From Pedobacter kyonggii (lineage in GTDB: Bacteria; Bacteroidota; Bacteroidia; Sphingobacteriales; Sphingobacteriaceae), in assembly GCF_004310665.1 (NCBI RefSeq), contig NZ_SIXF01000008.1, forward strand, positions 1-64,000: a stretch of 64,000 nt of DNA, in the 5' to 3' direction. Each line of letters opens with the position of its first letter. The stretch's first letter is position 1. Under the pieces are notes generated by a model. The model was not told where the DNA came from. It was given only the letters and a program-made list of their open reading frames with translations, and did no database searches. The position numbers were made by a program, and so were the translations under genes. Of this stretch, positions 28,094 through 36,659 are shown one piece after another.

Positions 28094-29938
28094 TTAGAGA
28101 TTGCTTTCAATCGCGCCAACTTTTTCACGGTACAAATCAATCGTGCTATCTAAAAGCACCGCAATTACCGTTAATTCAGGATCTAATTTATCTTTAGGTA
28201 CGGGAATGTAAACAATACCCGGTATTTTGCTCCAATACAGTTTGTTATAAATTTCATGTGGCAGCATGGTACCTTCACCCACAATCCTGATCCTGCTGAT
28301 GTTGTTTTTTAATCCTTTAATGGCAATTGGCCCGGTTGGTGTGCCTTCTACAAATAAGTAAAGGGTTTGTTTATCTGCAGAAAGTGCTGTATTGCCCTGG
28401 TAATGTCCTGCCGGAATTCCACCTGTTGTTTTGTATAATGCTTCAGCATTTTTGATTACCCAGTTGTTAACCTTTGGATTAACATTTTTAATACCTGGTT
28501 TAAAATCAAAACCATCAGCAGTCAGATTGGTGTTCTGAAAAATATTTACACCAGAATTTAAATCATAAGAAAGTTTTCTCAGATTATAATTGGTTAGGTC
28601 TAAATGTTGGGATGCTGCAAATAAAGTTTCTAAAGAAATGGTTTGTTTTTTTTCTTTTGATAATTGGATTGGCTCGTTTAGAAAAACTTTTAACACCGTA
28701 ACATCATTATCGAAATCGCTTTCATTAACATCAATAAAATAATCAGTTTCATTTAGTTTTACCGTGTTTATTGATGTTTTATTACCAATCAACTCTACCT
28801 TTTTTATTTTAGATTTTACGCCGCTAAGCAAAATGCCATTTCTGGTTTTGTAATCAAGATAGAGATATAGAACATCTTTGTTTTTTGATAATGCTGTTTT
28901 CCCTACAAAATGTCCATCAGGGATCCCGGCCTGCGTTCCGTAAATTGCCTCACTGTGTTTTTTGGTCCAGCGACCTAAATCTTTTAAAATTTTAACCTGT
29001 TCTGGTGCAATAGTTCCATCCGCTTTTGGTCCAATATCAAGCAATAAATTACCGCCCATGCTGATACAATCAACCAGGGTGCGGATGATCATGTTTGATG
29101 ATTTATAATGATTGTCGTAAGGCTGATAGCCCCACGAATCATTCATGGTGTAACAAAGTTCCCATTCTGGTGAGTTTGGTTTTACAACGGGAACACCCTG
29201 CTCCGGTGTATCATAATCGCCATGCCCATTTAAGCGAGAGTTGATAATGATACTTTGATTTACCTTGCGTAAGTTCGATAATATGTTCTTAGCCTGCCAT
29301 TCTTCACCACTATGCTCCCAATCGCCATCAAACCATACCAGGTCAGGATTATATTTGGCCGAAAGTTCGTTTAACTGCCCTTGGAAATAATTCTGGAATT
29401 TTTTAAAGCGTACGGGATCCTGTTTATAATTATAACGTTTCTTGTCGCGGGTAAAACCATCATAATCCGGGTAGCTCCAATCAGGTAAAGAAAAATATAA
29501 CCCTGTTTTAAGGCCCGATTTTTTAAGTTCAGTCACAAATGGAGTGATTAAATCTTTTTTTGCAGCACTACTTTTTAATGTTGTTGTGGCTAAGGGAGCC
29601 TTACTATCCCAAAGGGCAACACCATCATGGTGTTTTGTGGTAATTACGGCATATTTGGCACCGCTTTCTTTAATCAGGTTTACCCATTCTTCTGGTCTGT
29701 ATTTTGCAGCGGTAAAACCATCGAGTTGTTTCATATAAGCATCATGATTGATGTAATTGTTAAAAAAAGACCACGATTCTGAAATACCATTGACAGAATA
29801 AATGCCCCAATGGATGAAAATGCCCAGTTTGGCATTGGCAAACCATTGCATTTTTTGATCAGAAATTTTTTGTTGAGCAGAAAGCCTGCTGTTGATGAAT
29901 AGGGAAAATAAAATGATAAAAAACTTTAAATAACGCAT
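28094..29938 (-). CDS. Alpha-L-fucosidase GH29 with duplicated C-terminal domain
   Basis: A 614-residue exported alpha-L-fucosidase, longer than the other GH29 of this window. A signal peptide (about 1-21) is followed by the catalytic barrel: KLGIFIHWGIYSV (about 37-49), TTKHHDGVALWDSK (100-113) and nucleophile D204 in LVWFDGDW. Two C-terminal segments, about 330-426 and 499-603, look like copies of one beta-domain (EAIYGTQAGIPDGHFVGKTA versus EALYKTTGGIPAGHYQGNTA). It is not in a SusC/SusD locus itself but lies 3 kb from one on the opposite strand and may act on the same substrate. The duplication is an observation; binding function is a guess. Confidence 0.92.
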   Translation of the reverse strand: MRYLKFFIILFSLFINSRLSAQQKISDQKMQWFANAKLGIFIHWGIYSVNGISESWSFFNNYINHDAYMKQLDGFTAAKYRPEEWVNLIKESGAKYAVITTKHHDGVALWDSKAPLATTTLKSSAAKKDLITPFVTELKKSGLKTGLYFSLPDWSYPDYDGFTRDKKRYNYKQDPVRFKKFQNYFQGQLNELSAKYNPDLVWFDGDWEHSGEEWQAKNILSNLRKVNQSIIINSRLNGHGDYDTPEQGVPVVKPNSPEWELCYTMNDSWGYQPYDNHYKSSNMIIRTLVDCISMGGNLLLDIGPKADGTIAPEQVKILKDLGRWTKKHSEAIYGTQAGIPDGHFVGKTALSKNKDVLYLYLDYKTRNGILLSGVKSKIKKVELIGNKTSINTVKLNETDYFIDVNESDFDNDVTVLKVFLNEPIQLSKEKKQTISLETLFAASQHLDLTNYNLRKLSYDLNSGVNIFQNTNLTADGFDFKPGIKNVNPKVNNWVIKNAEALYKTTGGIPAGHYQGNTALSADKQTLYLFVEGTPTGPIAIKGLKNNISRIRIVGEGTMLPHEIYNKLYWSKIPGIVYIPVPKDKLDPELTVIAVLLDSTIDLYREKVGAIESNL

Positions 29939-30006
29939 GATCTTGTTTAGTATATCTAAACGTTAAATATAATGTTTTATAGCTGTTTTTTTTAAACAAA
30001 AAATGG

Positions 30007-30076
30007 GTGTGAAGTCAGATGTTATCATCTGACTGGAATTTCAACTACATGTCAGATGGTAACATCTGACACCACA
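30007..30076. repeat. REP doublet
   Basis: Two perfect 8-bp hairpins, GTCAGATG-TTAT-CATCTGAC (30014-30033) and GTCAGATG-GTAA-CATCTGAC (30051-30070), 17 bases apart, followed by ACCACAG. Stem, loop type and the flanking GTGTGAAG/ACCAC match the REP elements around the RAYT gene at 58 kb. They lie between the fucosidase promoter region and the helicase terminator. Confidence 0.78.
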
Positions 30077-30104
30077 GAAAGGTAGCAATAACAAAATATT
30101 ATTT

Positions 30105-30138
30105 ATAAAAAAAGCCGCTCTGAATAATCAGAACGGCT
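30105..30138 (-). terminator. Terminator of the DEAD-box helicase gene
   Basis: Read on the minus strand, AGCCGTTCTGA and TCAGAGCGGCT pair with one mismatch over a short loop and are followed by a run of seven T. Confidence 0.85.
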
Positions 30139-30160
30139 GTAAAATATTTGGTTTAGTGAT

Positions 30161-32077
30161 TTACCATTTTTTTCTGCGTTCGCCACTGCCACCTTCACGG
30201 TTTCCGCCTTCTCTGCGCGGACCTCCGGTGTTGCCACCTTTGTCGTCACGGCTACGTCCAGAGAAATCTCTGAAACCGCCACCGCTGTTACCACCTTCAC
30301 GTCTTCCACTACCACCGCCAGAACTTCTTCTGTCGCCGCCGCTGCGATAACCGCCGCCACCGCCGCTTCTGCGTTCACCGCCGAAACCACCGCCACCGCT
30401 ACGTCTTTCGCCGCCACCGCGTCTTTCGCCAGCACCTTCACCACGACCACCGTCTCCGCTTTTCTCGATACGTACCTGACGACCGTTAAACTCAACAGAT
30501 TTAAAGCCTTCAAAAACTTTGTCAGCTACGTCGTCTTCCACTTCAAAGAAAGAGAAAACACCTTTTAAATCGATTTTACCAACGCTTTTGCCACCAATTT
30601 TACCGTTGTTACAGATAAATGATAACATATCGCCACGGGTAAACTCATCTACAGAACCTAAGTTGATGAACAAACGGGTGTAACCTTCGCTACCACGTCC
30701 ACGTCCGGCACCTCTTTCGCCTCTGTCCGCACCACGGTCGTCGCCAACTGCTGCATTTAAATCAGGTGCTTTAGAGTAGTAATCCAAGAAACGGTTAAAT
30801 TCTAACGAAGCAAAACGTTTAATTACATCTTCTTTTGATAAATCAGCAAATTCATCCATAATACGTGGAATGTACTGATCAATTTGTTCGTTGTTAACTT
30901 CTACATTGTGTACTTTATGTACCAAAGAGAACAATTGTTTTTCACAAACATCAAATCCTGTAGGAAGCTCAGCTTTGGTAAATTGTTTACCAATAATGCG
31001 TTCTAACTGACGGATTTTTCCTAATTCTTTAGAGTTGATGATACAGATAGAAATACCTGTTTTACCAGCACGACCAGTACGGCCAGAACGGTGGGTATAG
31101 CTTTCAATTTCGTCAGGTAAAGAATAGTTGATTACGTGTGTTACATTGTTTACATCGATACCACGTGCGGCAACATCAGTAGCAATTAACAACTGCATGT
31201 TACGCTCACGGAAACGTTGCATTACTTTATCACGTTGTTGTTGCGATAAATCGCCGTGTAAAGCATCAGCATTGTAACCATCTTTAATTAAGTGCTCAGC
31301 AACATCTTGTGTATCCAATTTGGTTTTACAAAATACTACGGCAAAAATTTCAGGGTTAAAATCTACAATACGTTTTAAGGCAGCATATTTATCACGTGCA
31401 CGAACAATGTAATATTCGTGTTCGATGTTTACGTTACCTGTATTTTTTGTGCCCATGGTTAATTCAACAGGGTTATCCATATAGTTCTTAGCTATACGGC
31501 GAACTTCTGCAGGCATGGTAGCCGAGAATAACCAGGTTTTTTTGTCATCAGGAGTAGTTGATAAAATGTCGTTGATGTCGTCCTGGAAACCCATGTTCAA
31601 CATCTCGTCAGCTTCATCAAGCACAACATATTTAACGTTAGTAAAGTCAATGGCTTTACGGCCAATGATATCCAACATACGGCCGGGCGTGGCCACTACG
31701 ATCTGAACGCCTTGGCGTATTTCGCGTAGTTGTTGCATAATGTTCGCGCCACCGTAAACGGCAACAACGTGGGCATTAGCAACGTTTTTAGAAAAGTTTT
31801 TAAGGTCGTTAGCGATTTGCAAGCATAACTCACGGGTAGGGCATAAAATTAATGCCTGCGGTTTTGTTACTTTAAAATCGATTAGTTCTAACAGCGGCAA
31901 ACCAAATGCGGCTGTTTTTCCTGTTCCTGTTTGGGCCAAACCAACAAAATCATTAGTGCCTTCTAACAGTACAGGAATACTTTGCTCCTGAATAGGTGTT
32001 GGAGTTTCAAATCCAAGATCCTTTACGGCATTAACGACGTCATCACTTATCCCCAATAATTGAAATGGGTTTGTCAT
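30161..32077 (-). CDS. DEAD-box ATP-dependent RNA helicase
   Basis: A DeaD/CsdA- or DbpA-like RNA helicase involved in RNA unwinding, ribosome assembly or cold response. I place the start at MTNPFQLLG (ATG at 32077), where the Q-motif region begins; a longer frame to 32143 adds 22 residues without family character. Motifs in order: TPTPIQEQSIP, AQTGTGKTAA (Walker A), PTRELCLQI, VLDEADEML, LFSATMP, RGIDVNNVTHVINYSLP and HRSGRTGRAG. The next segment (YTRLFINLGSVDEFTRGDML ... GRQVRIEK) fits a DbpA-type RNA-binding domain. The last ~100 residues are a Gly/Arg/Ser/Glu-rich RGG-like tail. The GC-rich tail coding region creates false long antisense frames. Confidence 0.95.
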   Translation of the reverse strand: MTNPFQLLGISDDVVNAVKDLGFETPTPIQEQSIPVLLEGTNDFVGLAQTGTGKTAAFGLPLLELIDFKVTKPQALILCPTRELCLQIANDLKNFSKNVANAHVVAVYGGANIMQQLREIRQGVQIVVATPGRMLDIIGRKAIDFTNVKYVVLDEADEMLNMGFQDDINDILSTTPDDKKTWLFSATMPAEVRRIAKNYMDNPVELTMGTKNTGNVNIEHEYYIVRARDKYAALKRIVDFNPEIFAVVFCKTKLDTQDVAEHLIKDGYNADALHGDLSQQQRDKVMQRFRERNMQLLIATDVAARGIDVNNVTHVINYSLPDEIESYTHRSGRTGRAGKTGISICIINSKELGKIRQLERIIGKQFTKAELPTGFDVCEKQLFSLVHKVHNVEVNNEQIDQYIPRIMDEFADLSKEDVIKRFASLEFNRFLDYYSKAPDLNAAVGDDRGADRGERGAGRGRGSEGYTRLFINLGSVDEFTRGDMLSFICNNGKIGGKSVGKIDLKGVFSFFEVEDDVADKVFEGFKSVEFNGRQVRIEKSGDGGRGEGAGERRGGGERRSGGGGFGGERRSGGGGGYRSGGDRRSSGGGSGRREGGNSGGGFRDFSGRSRDDKGGNTGGPRREGGNREGGSGERRKKW

Positions 32078-32401
32078 TCGTCTTTTTATTTTTAATTGAG
32101 CCGCAAAGGTAAGGTTAATATTTCGTATTTCACAGATAATCAAGTAAATAGTTTTTTAAGCTAAATATTTGAAAATAAGGAAGTAATGAGAGATGCGTAA
32201 TGGAATAGGGAAGACGAGTGATGAGTGGGTTTAAAATAAGGTCATGATTTTATCCTACGGGCTTATTTTTTTGATTTGGAAAGCAAATGCTTAAGCTTTC
32301 GGTTGCAGCAGCCCCGTTTTTCGTTTCAATCTTTTTCAAACCTTTCAGGTTTTAAAAAGGATTTTCACTCCAACCGGGTTTAGGTGGCTGAAGTAATGCC
32401 G
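32078..32401. other. Spacer with dispersed element
   Basis: No gene seen. It contains the helicase promoter region and 5' leader and, from 32276, a diverged copy of the ~100-base dispersed element. Confidence 0.55.
32276..32400 (+). repeat. Dispersed element copy (GGGTTTAGGTGGC family)
   Basis: It begins TTGGAAAGCAAATG, has GGTTGCAGCAGCCCCGTTTT in the core and ends AACCGGGTTTAGGTGGC. It parallels part two of the elements at 8545 and 8847, with an internal AAACCTTTCAGGTTTT hairpin. Its end abuts the stop codon (32402) of the hydrolase gene. Confidence 0.55.
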
Positions 32402-33256
32402 CTATTTGCGTTTGTGTTTGAATAACCAATGTGGCAGTTCGTCGGTTAAAATTGCAGGAGCGAAAATATCGTTATGTGCTATATTGTCGAATTCCCAAAA
32501 CCTGGTTTTATTGTGGCTTACTTCTTTGTAAAACTGCTCGTCACTATTAAAAGGGTTTTCGGTATCCATATTTCCATGGATCAACCAAATTGAAATGTTC
32601 GTTAGTGTTTTTATTTTGTCGAATTGTGGTATCCCCGAAATGCTTATACCTGCAGCAAATAAATCGGGCTTTAACGATAAGGCATTGATCACTGAAGAAG
32701 CACCCATCGAAAAACCAATGAGGTAAATCCTATTCTCATCAATATTTAAATTGTTTTTTAAGCTGTCAATCAGCTGTAGTGCGGTTGTTAAACACGGCTG
32801 TGGGACAGAGGTAAGTACGTTTCTGCTCTGATCTATCATGTAATTTGATGATCGCGAAGGGAACTGTGGTGCCAAAACAAAAGCGGGGTATTTCTCCTGT
32901 ATTTCATCCGTGGCAAACAGTTTTGCCAAAATACCCAGCTGGCTCGTATTGTCGGTTCCAACCGCGTTTGATCCATGAAATACAATCACCAGTGGAAGTT
33001 TCCTGTTCGTACTTTTTGGGTTTAATAAGCGGTATACAATTGGTGTATCACCAGCGCCTTTGAATGATCCTTTCGTAAAAACATCGGTATTTAAACCCTT
33101 TATTTCTGCTATTCTCTGTTTAAGGTAAATAGAATCAACACTTTTTTCGATTTTGGTTTTTCCAAAAGTATGGATGCTTTTGTTGCATGATAAGATTCCG
33201 CAAAGCAAAACCACCGAACAAATGTAGTTAACGGTATAATTTATTTTAATCCGCAT
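32402..33256 (-). CDS. Alpha/beta hydrolase, esterase-like lipoprotein
   Basis: A 284-residue serine hydrolase of the alpha/beta-hydrolase fold (PHB depolymerase/dienelactone-hydrolase-like 'predicted peptidase' type). The N-terminus is hydrophobic with a lipobox-like ILSC ending in C24, so it is probably a lipoprotein. PLVIVFHGSNAVGTDN near residue 88 gives the oxyanion-hole HG, GFSMGASSVINAL near 182 the nucleophile elbow (GxSxG), WLIHGNMDTENPF near 231 the acid and HNDIF near 263 the His. The catalytic triad is thus complete. The substrate is unknown; carbohydrate esterase activity would suit this genome but is a guess. Confidence 0.85.
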   Translation of the reverse strand: MRIKINYTVNYICSVVLLCGILSCNKSIHTFGKTKIEKSVDSIYLKQRIAEIKGLNTDVFTKGSFKGAGDTPIVYRLLNPKSTNRKLPLVIVFHGSNAVGTDNTSQLGILAKLFATDEIQEKYPAFVLAPQFPSRSSNYMIDQSRNVLTSVPQPCLTTALQLIDSLKNNLNIDENRIYLIGFSMGASSVINALSLKPDLFAAGISISGIPQFDKIKTLTNISIWLIHGNMDTENPFNSDEQFYKEVSHNKTRFWEFDNIAHNDIFAPAILTDELPHWLFKHKRK

Positions 33257-33289
33257 AGCGAGAGGTAATTTTATATAGAAATTAAAGAA

Positions 33290-33757
33290 TTAGCGCAACC
33301 TTTCTGCCGAGCGGATTAATCTTTCGTCTTTATTGATGCCGAAAATGCCCAGCACAACAAATAAAATAGCTAAGGCAGGCAGATATGCTCCAACACCAAA
33401 ACTGGCACCTTCAATACCGCCAGGTAGTTTTTTACCATAAACACTGCACCAAAAAGCAAAACCTCCAATTAGAATGATCGAAATAATTGCAATACGTTTT
33501 TGAAGACTTCTTTTTTTATAGTTGAAGATATTCATTAAACAAATAAATGCAACGGCGATATTGGTAATAATTAAAGGTAAAAAAGATTGGGTTTTAAGAC
33601 TTATGCCTGCTTTAATGGTTAAAGTTTGATATAGCCCGGTAGTGTATACCGCTGATTCTGTTCCTGCAACATCTTTAGTGGCGATTGGTAAAAACAACAT
33701 TAAAACTAAGGTTAATGCCGCTAAAAAAAACCAGATCGATTGTATTCTTTGTATCAT
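33290..33757 (-). CDS. DUF4293 domain-containing membrane protein
   Basis: A 155-residue integral membrane protein of a Bacteroidota-restricted family. The start MIQRIQSIWFFLAALTLVLMLFLPI is the family's typical opening and first membrane segment. Three more hydrophobic segments follow (about 55-75, 88-108 and 122-142), with a short extracytoplasmic loop between the first two. The C-terminus is charged (DERLIRSAERLR). No catalytic motif is visible. It is divergent from truA. Function unknown. Confidence 0.86.
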   Translation of the reverse strand: MIQRIQSIWFFLAALTLVLMLFLPIATKDVAGTESAVYTTGLYQTLTIKAGISLKTQSFLPLIITNIAVAFICLMNIFNYKKRSLQKRIAIISIILIGGFAFWCSVYGKKLPGGIEGASFGVGAYLPALAILFVVLGIFGINKDERLIRSAERLR

Positions 33758-33919
33758 GAATGTAAATATATAAGAACAAATCTAGCCTTTTTTGAGAAAA
33801 GAAAGAAAGATTAAAGTTCCCGAATAGGAGCAGGGATTCATAAGAAGCATTAATTGCTGTTTATGATGGAAATTTGCTCGGAATTCAGAACTCCAAACGC
33901 CAAACTCTCGCCTTAGCAC

Positions 33920-33950
33920 TTTGCCCTTTGCACGTTAAACTGTACTTTTG
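33920..33950 (+). promoter_or_regulatory. Bacteroidota-type promoter of truA
   Basis: TTTG (33920-33923), 19 bases, and TACTTTTG (33943-33950) match the phylum's TTTG-N19-TAnnTTTG promoter exactly. The predicted transcription start falls at about 33955-33957, directly before the TTG start codon proposed for truA. Confidence 0.65.
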
Positions 33951-33957
33951 CATCGCT

Positions 33958-34710
33958 TTGAGTAAAAAAAGGTATTTCATCCAATTGGCTTATGATGGCA
34001 GCTTATACCATGGCTGGCAAACACAGCCTAATGCAATCACCGTTCAGGAATTGTTAGATAAGGCTATGTCTGTTTTTTTTCGGCAACCAATCGAAACTTT
34101 GGGCTGTGGCAGAACAGATGCAGGCGTGCACGCTACTGATTTTTATGCGCATTTTGATGTTGAAGGTGTAGAAGAGACAAAGGTTTTAAGTGCGGTAACC
34201 GGTATTAATGCTATGTTGCCTTATCAAATTGCAGCAAAACGGATTATACCGGTGCCTGATGATGCTCATGCCCGCTTTGATGCTACTGCCCGTGCTTATA
34301 AATATTACCTTCACTTCGAAAAGGATCCTTTCAAACTTAACCTGTCGTGGTTGGTTAAAGATAAATTGGATGTAGAAGCGATGAACAATGCAGCGGCACT
34401 GTTGTTAAATTATACCGATTTTTCGTGTTTTAGTAAATCAAACACGCAAACTTTTACCAATAACTGTAAAATAACCAAAGCCATTTTCGAGCAGCAGGAA
34501 GATGGATTGGTTTTTACTATTCAGGCCGACCGTTTTCTACGCAACATGGTGAGGGCCATTATGGGTACTTTGGTAGAGATTGGTAAAAAAGAAATAAATT
34601 TAACAGATTTTAAAGCAATTATAGAAAGTAAAAACCGCAGTAAGGCCGGTCAATCGGTACCTGCCTGCGGTTTGTATTTAGTAAAGATAGAATACCCTTA
34701 TATAAGGTAG
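33958..34710 (+). CDS. truA: tRNA pseudouridine(38-40) synthase TruA
   Basis: A pseudouridine synthase acting at tRNA positions 38-40 in the anticodon stem. I choose a TTG start at 33958 (250 residues, S-K-K-R-Y-F-I-Q-L-A-Y-D-G). The upstream ATG at 33874 would add 28 residues with no family similarity and lies before the -7 box of the promoter. The catalytic Asp is in GCGRTDAGVHA (D54 in this numbering). ARFDATARAYKYYLH and FTIQADRFLRNMVRAIMGTLVEIG are the remaining family blocks. The short or absent leader suggests a near-leaderless mRNA. Confidence 0.93.
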   Translation: MSKKRYFIQLAYDGSLYHGWQTQPNAITVQELLDKAMSVFFRQPIETLGCGRTDAGVHATDFYAHFDVEGVEETKVLSAVTGINAMLPYQIAAKRIIPVPDDAHARFDATARAYKYYLHFEKDPFKLNLSWLVKDKLDVEAMNNAAALLLNYTDFSCFSKSNTQTFTNNCKITKAIFEQQEDGLVFTIQADRFLRNMVRAIMGTLVEIGKKEINLTDFKAIIESKNRSKAGQSVPACGLYLVKIEYPYIR

Positions 34711-34711
34711 A

Positions 34712-34834
34712 AGGTTAAAGGCGTAAGGCGTAAGGTACAGCGACCGCTTTACAAGATGAACTTAATACTTTTTTGAAATTTGTGTAGGATATGTAAGCCC
34801 CTAGGCCCTAAACCTTACACCCTAAACCCTAAGC
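34712..34834. repeat. Formulaic heptamer-like repeat before the ABC transporter
   Basis: GGCGTAAGGCGTAAGG (34718-34733) and CCCTAAACCTTACACCCTAA (34805-34824) are low-complexity, mutually complementary in part, and lead directly to the ATG at 34835. Similar 'CTAAACC/GAACTCC' strings occur before other genes of this window (33885, 39090, 59465). Confidence 0.4.
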
Positions 34835-36604
34835 ATGGCAGTTACAGGCGACGTATACAACACCGGATTACTGAAACGTATTTTTCGATACGTAAAGCCT
34901 TACCGTGCCGTTTTTGTGTGGTCGGTTATTTTAACCATTCTGCTTGCAGCCATTTCTCCGGTACGTCCGTTTTTAATTAAGTATACACTCGATCATTATA
35001 TTTTAGCAGGCAATTATTCTGGTCTGGTGAATATGACCATGTTGATGATCTTTATGTTGATCTTACAGACTTTGATCCAATATAACCATACGCTTTTGAC
35101 CAATACACTAGGTCAATCGGTTATCCGCGATCTTCGGATCAATGTTTTTAACCACATTACAAAACTCCGCCTAAAATTTTTCGATAAAACGCCCATCGGA
35201 CAATTAATTACCAGAACGGTTTCAGATTTGGAAACCATTGCCGATATCTTTTCGGAGGGTTTAATCTCGATGATCGGCGATAGTTTGCAGGTTGTGGTGA
35301 TTGTGTGTGTAATGTTGTATACCGATTGGCAATTGAGTTTGGTGGTGCTTTTACCCATTCCACTCTTGATCATTGCTACCCGGAAATTTCAGAAGGCGAT
35401 TAAAGTTGCATTTCAGGAAATTAGGAATGAGGTATCTAACCTGAATACCTTTTTGCAAGAGCACATTACAGGCGTTTCTATTGTTCAATACTTTGCGAGA
35501 GAGAAACAGGAGTATGGAAAATTCTACGCCATTAATAAGCGCTATCGCGATGCCAATATCCGTTCTAACTGGTATTATTCTATCTTTTTCCCCGTGGTGG
35601 AGCTAATCTCGGCCATGTCGTTAGGTTTGTTGGTGTGGTACGGTGCAAAAAGTATTCTTTCCAAGCCGTTGGATGTAACGCCTGGAACCATCACACAGTT
35701 TATTATGTACCTGGGTATGGTATTTACACCGATCCGCCAATTGGCTGATAAGTTTAATACGCTGCAGATGGGAATGGTAGGCGCTGAACGTGTTTTTAAA
35801 GTTTTAGATACTGATGAAACTACGCCAAATATGGGGGCGCAAAAGCCAGCCAGATTAGACGGAAATATTAAATTCGAAAAGGTTTGGTTTGCCTATAACG
35901 ACGAGAACTACGTACTGAAAGACCTTACATTCGAAGTGAAGGCTGGCGAAACCGTAGCTTTGGTAGGGGCAACGGGTGCTGGTAAATCTTCCACAATTAA
36001 TATCCTGAACCGTTTTTACGAAGTTAAAAGGGGAGATATTACGGTTGACGGGATCCATATCGAAGATTTTGATCTGGATTACTTAAGGAGCAATATTGCT
36101 ACTGTACTTCAGGATGTTTTCTTGTTTTCGGATACCATTTTAAACAACATTACACTAAATAACCCCCAAATTACCATCGAAGAAGTGGTGAATGCTGCCA
36201 AAAAAGTTGGTGCGCACGATTTTATCGAACGTTTACCGGGTGGCTATCAATATAATGTGATGGAAAGAGGTGCTACACTCTCAGCTGGTCAGGCCCAGTT
36301 GATTTCTTTTATCCGTGCCCTCGTGCATAATCCGGCTATTTTGGTTTTAGATGAAGCCACTTCATCAGTTGATACCGAAACAGAATTATTGATCCAGAAG
36401 GCCATTGATAATTTAATGGAAGGTAGAACCTCAATTGTGATTGCCCACCGTTTATCCACCATTCAAAAGGCCGATCAGATTATTGTGCTCGATAAAGGTG
36501 AGATTAAAGAAAAAGGCACACATCAACAGCTGTTAAAATTAAATGGCTACTATAAAAAGCTTTACGATCTGCAGTTCTCTTCAAAAGGGATAGCTAAAGT
36601 TTAA
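34835..36604 (+). CDS. ABC transporter, fused permease and ATPase (MsbA-like)
   Basis: A 589-residue half-transporter that should work as a homodimer exporter for lipids, drugs or peptides. Six transmembrane segments fill about residues 20-310. The nucleotide-binding domain follows: Walker A GATGAGKSS (about 380), the Q-loop LQDVFLFSD, signature LSAGQAQL in place of the usual LSGGQ, Walker B ILVLDEATSSVD, and the H-loop IAHRLSTI. The LSAGQ form is a small deviation also found in MsbA-like homologues. It follows truA by 125 bp, separated by a low-complexity repeat. The substrate is unknown. Confidence 0.93.
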   Translation: MAVTGDVYNTGLLKRIFRYVKPYRAVFVWSVILTILLAAISPVRPFLIKYTLDHYILAGNYSGLVNMTMLMIFMLILQTLIQYNHTLLTNTLGQSVIRDLRINVFNHITKLRLKFFDKTPIGQLITRTVSDLETIADIFSEGLISMIGDSLQVVVIVCVMLYTDWQLSLVVLLPIPLLIIATRKFQKAIKVAFQEIRNEVSNLNTFLQEHITGVSIVQYFAREKQEYGKFYAINKRYRDANIRSNWYYSIFFPVVELISAMSLGLLVWYGAKSILSKPLDVTPGTITQFIMYLGMVFTPIRQLADKFNTLQMGMVGAERVFKVLDTDETTPNMGAQKPARLDGNIKFEKVWFAYNDENYVLKDLTFEVKAGETVALVGATGAGKSSTINILNRFYEVKRGDITVDGIHIEDFDLDYLRSNIATVLQDVFLFSDTILNNITLNNPQITIEEVVNAAKKVGAHDFIERLPGGYQYNVMERGATLSAGQAQLISFIRALVHNPAILVLDEATSSVDTETELLIQKAIDNLMEGRTSIVIAHRLSTIQKADQIIVLDKGEIKEKGTHQQLLKLNGYYKKLYDLQFSSKGIAKV

Positions 36605-36659
36605 ATATTTATTCTCAAGGATTTTCTTAATTTAACAGCTTCTTAAACCCAATAGGAAG

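Noticed and set aside
30103-30513. 136-codon antisense frame opposite the helicase tail
   Set aside because: It is Ala/Val-rich only because it is the complement of the Gly/Arg-rich repeat; the helicase frame is the real one.
33874-33957. ATG-initiated longer TruA
   Set aside because: The extra 28 residues lack similarity to the family and lie at and before the promoter boxes.
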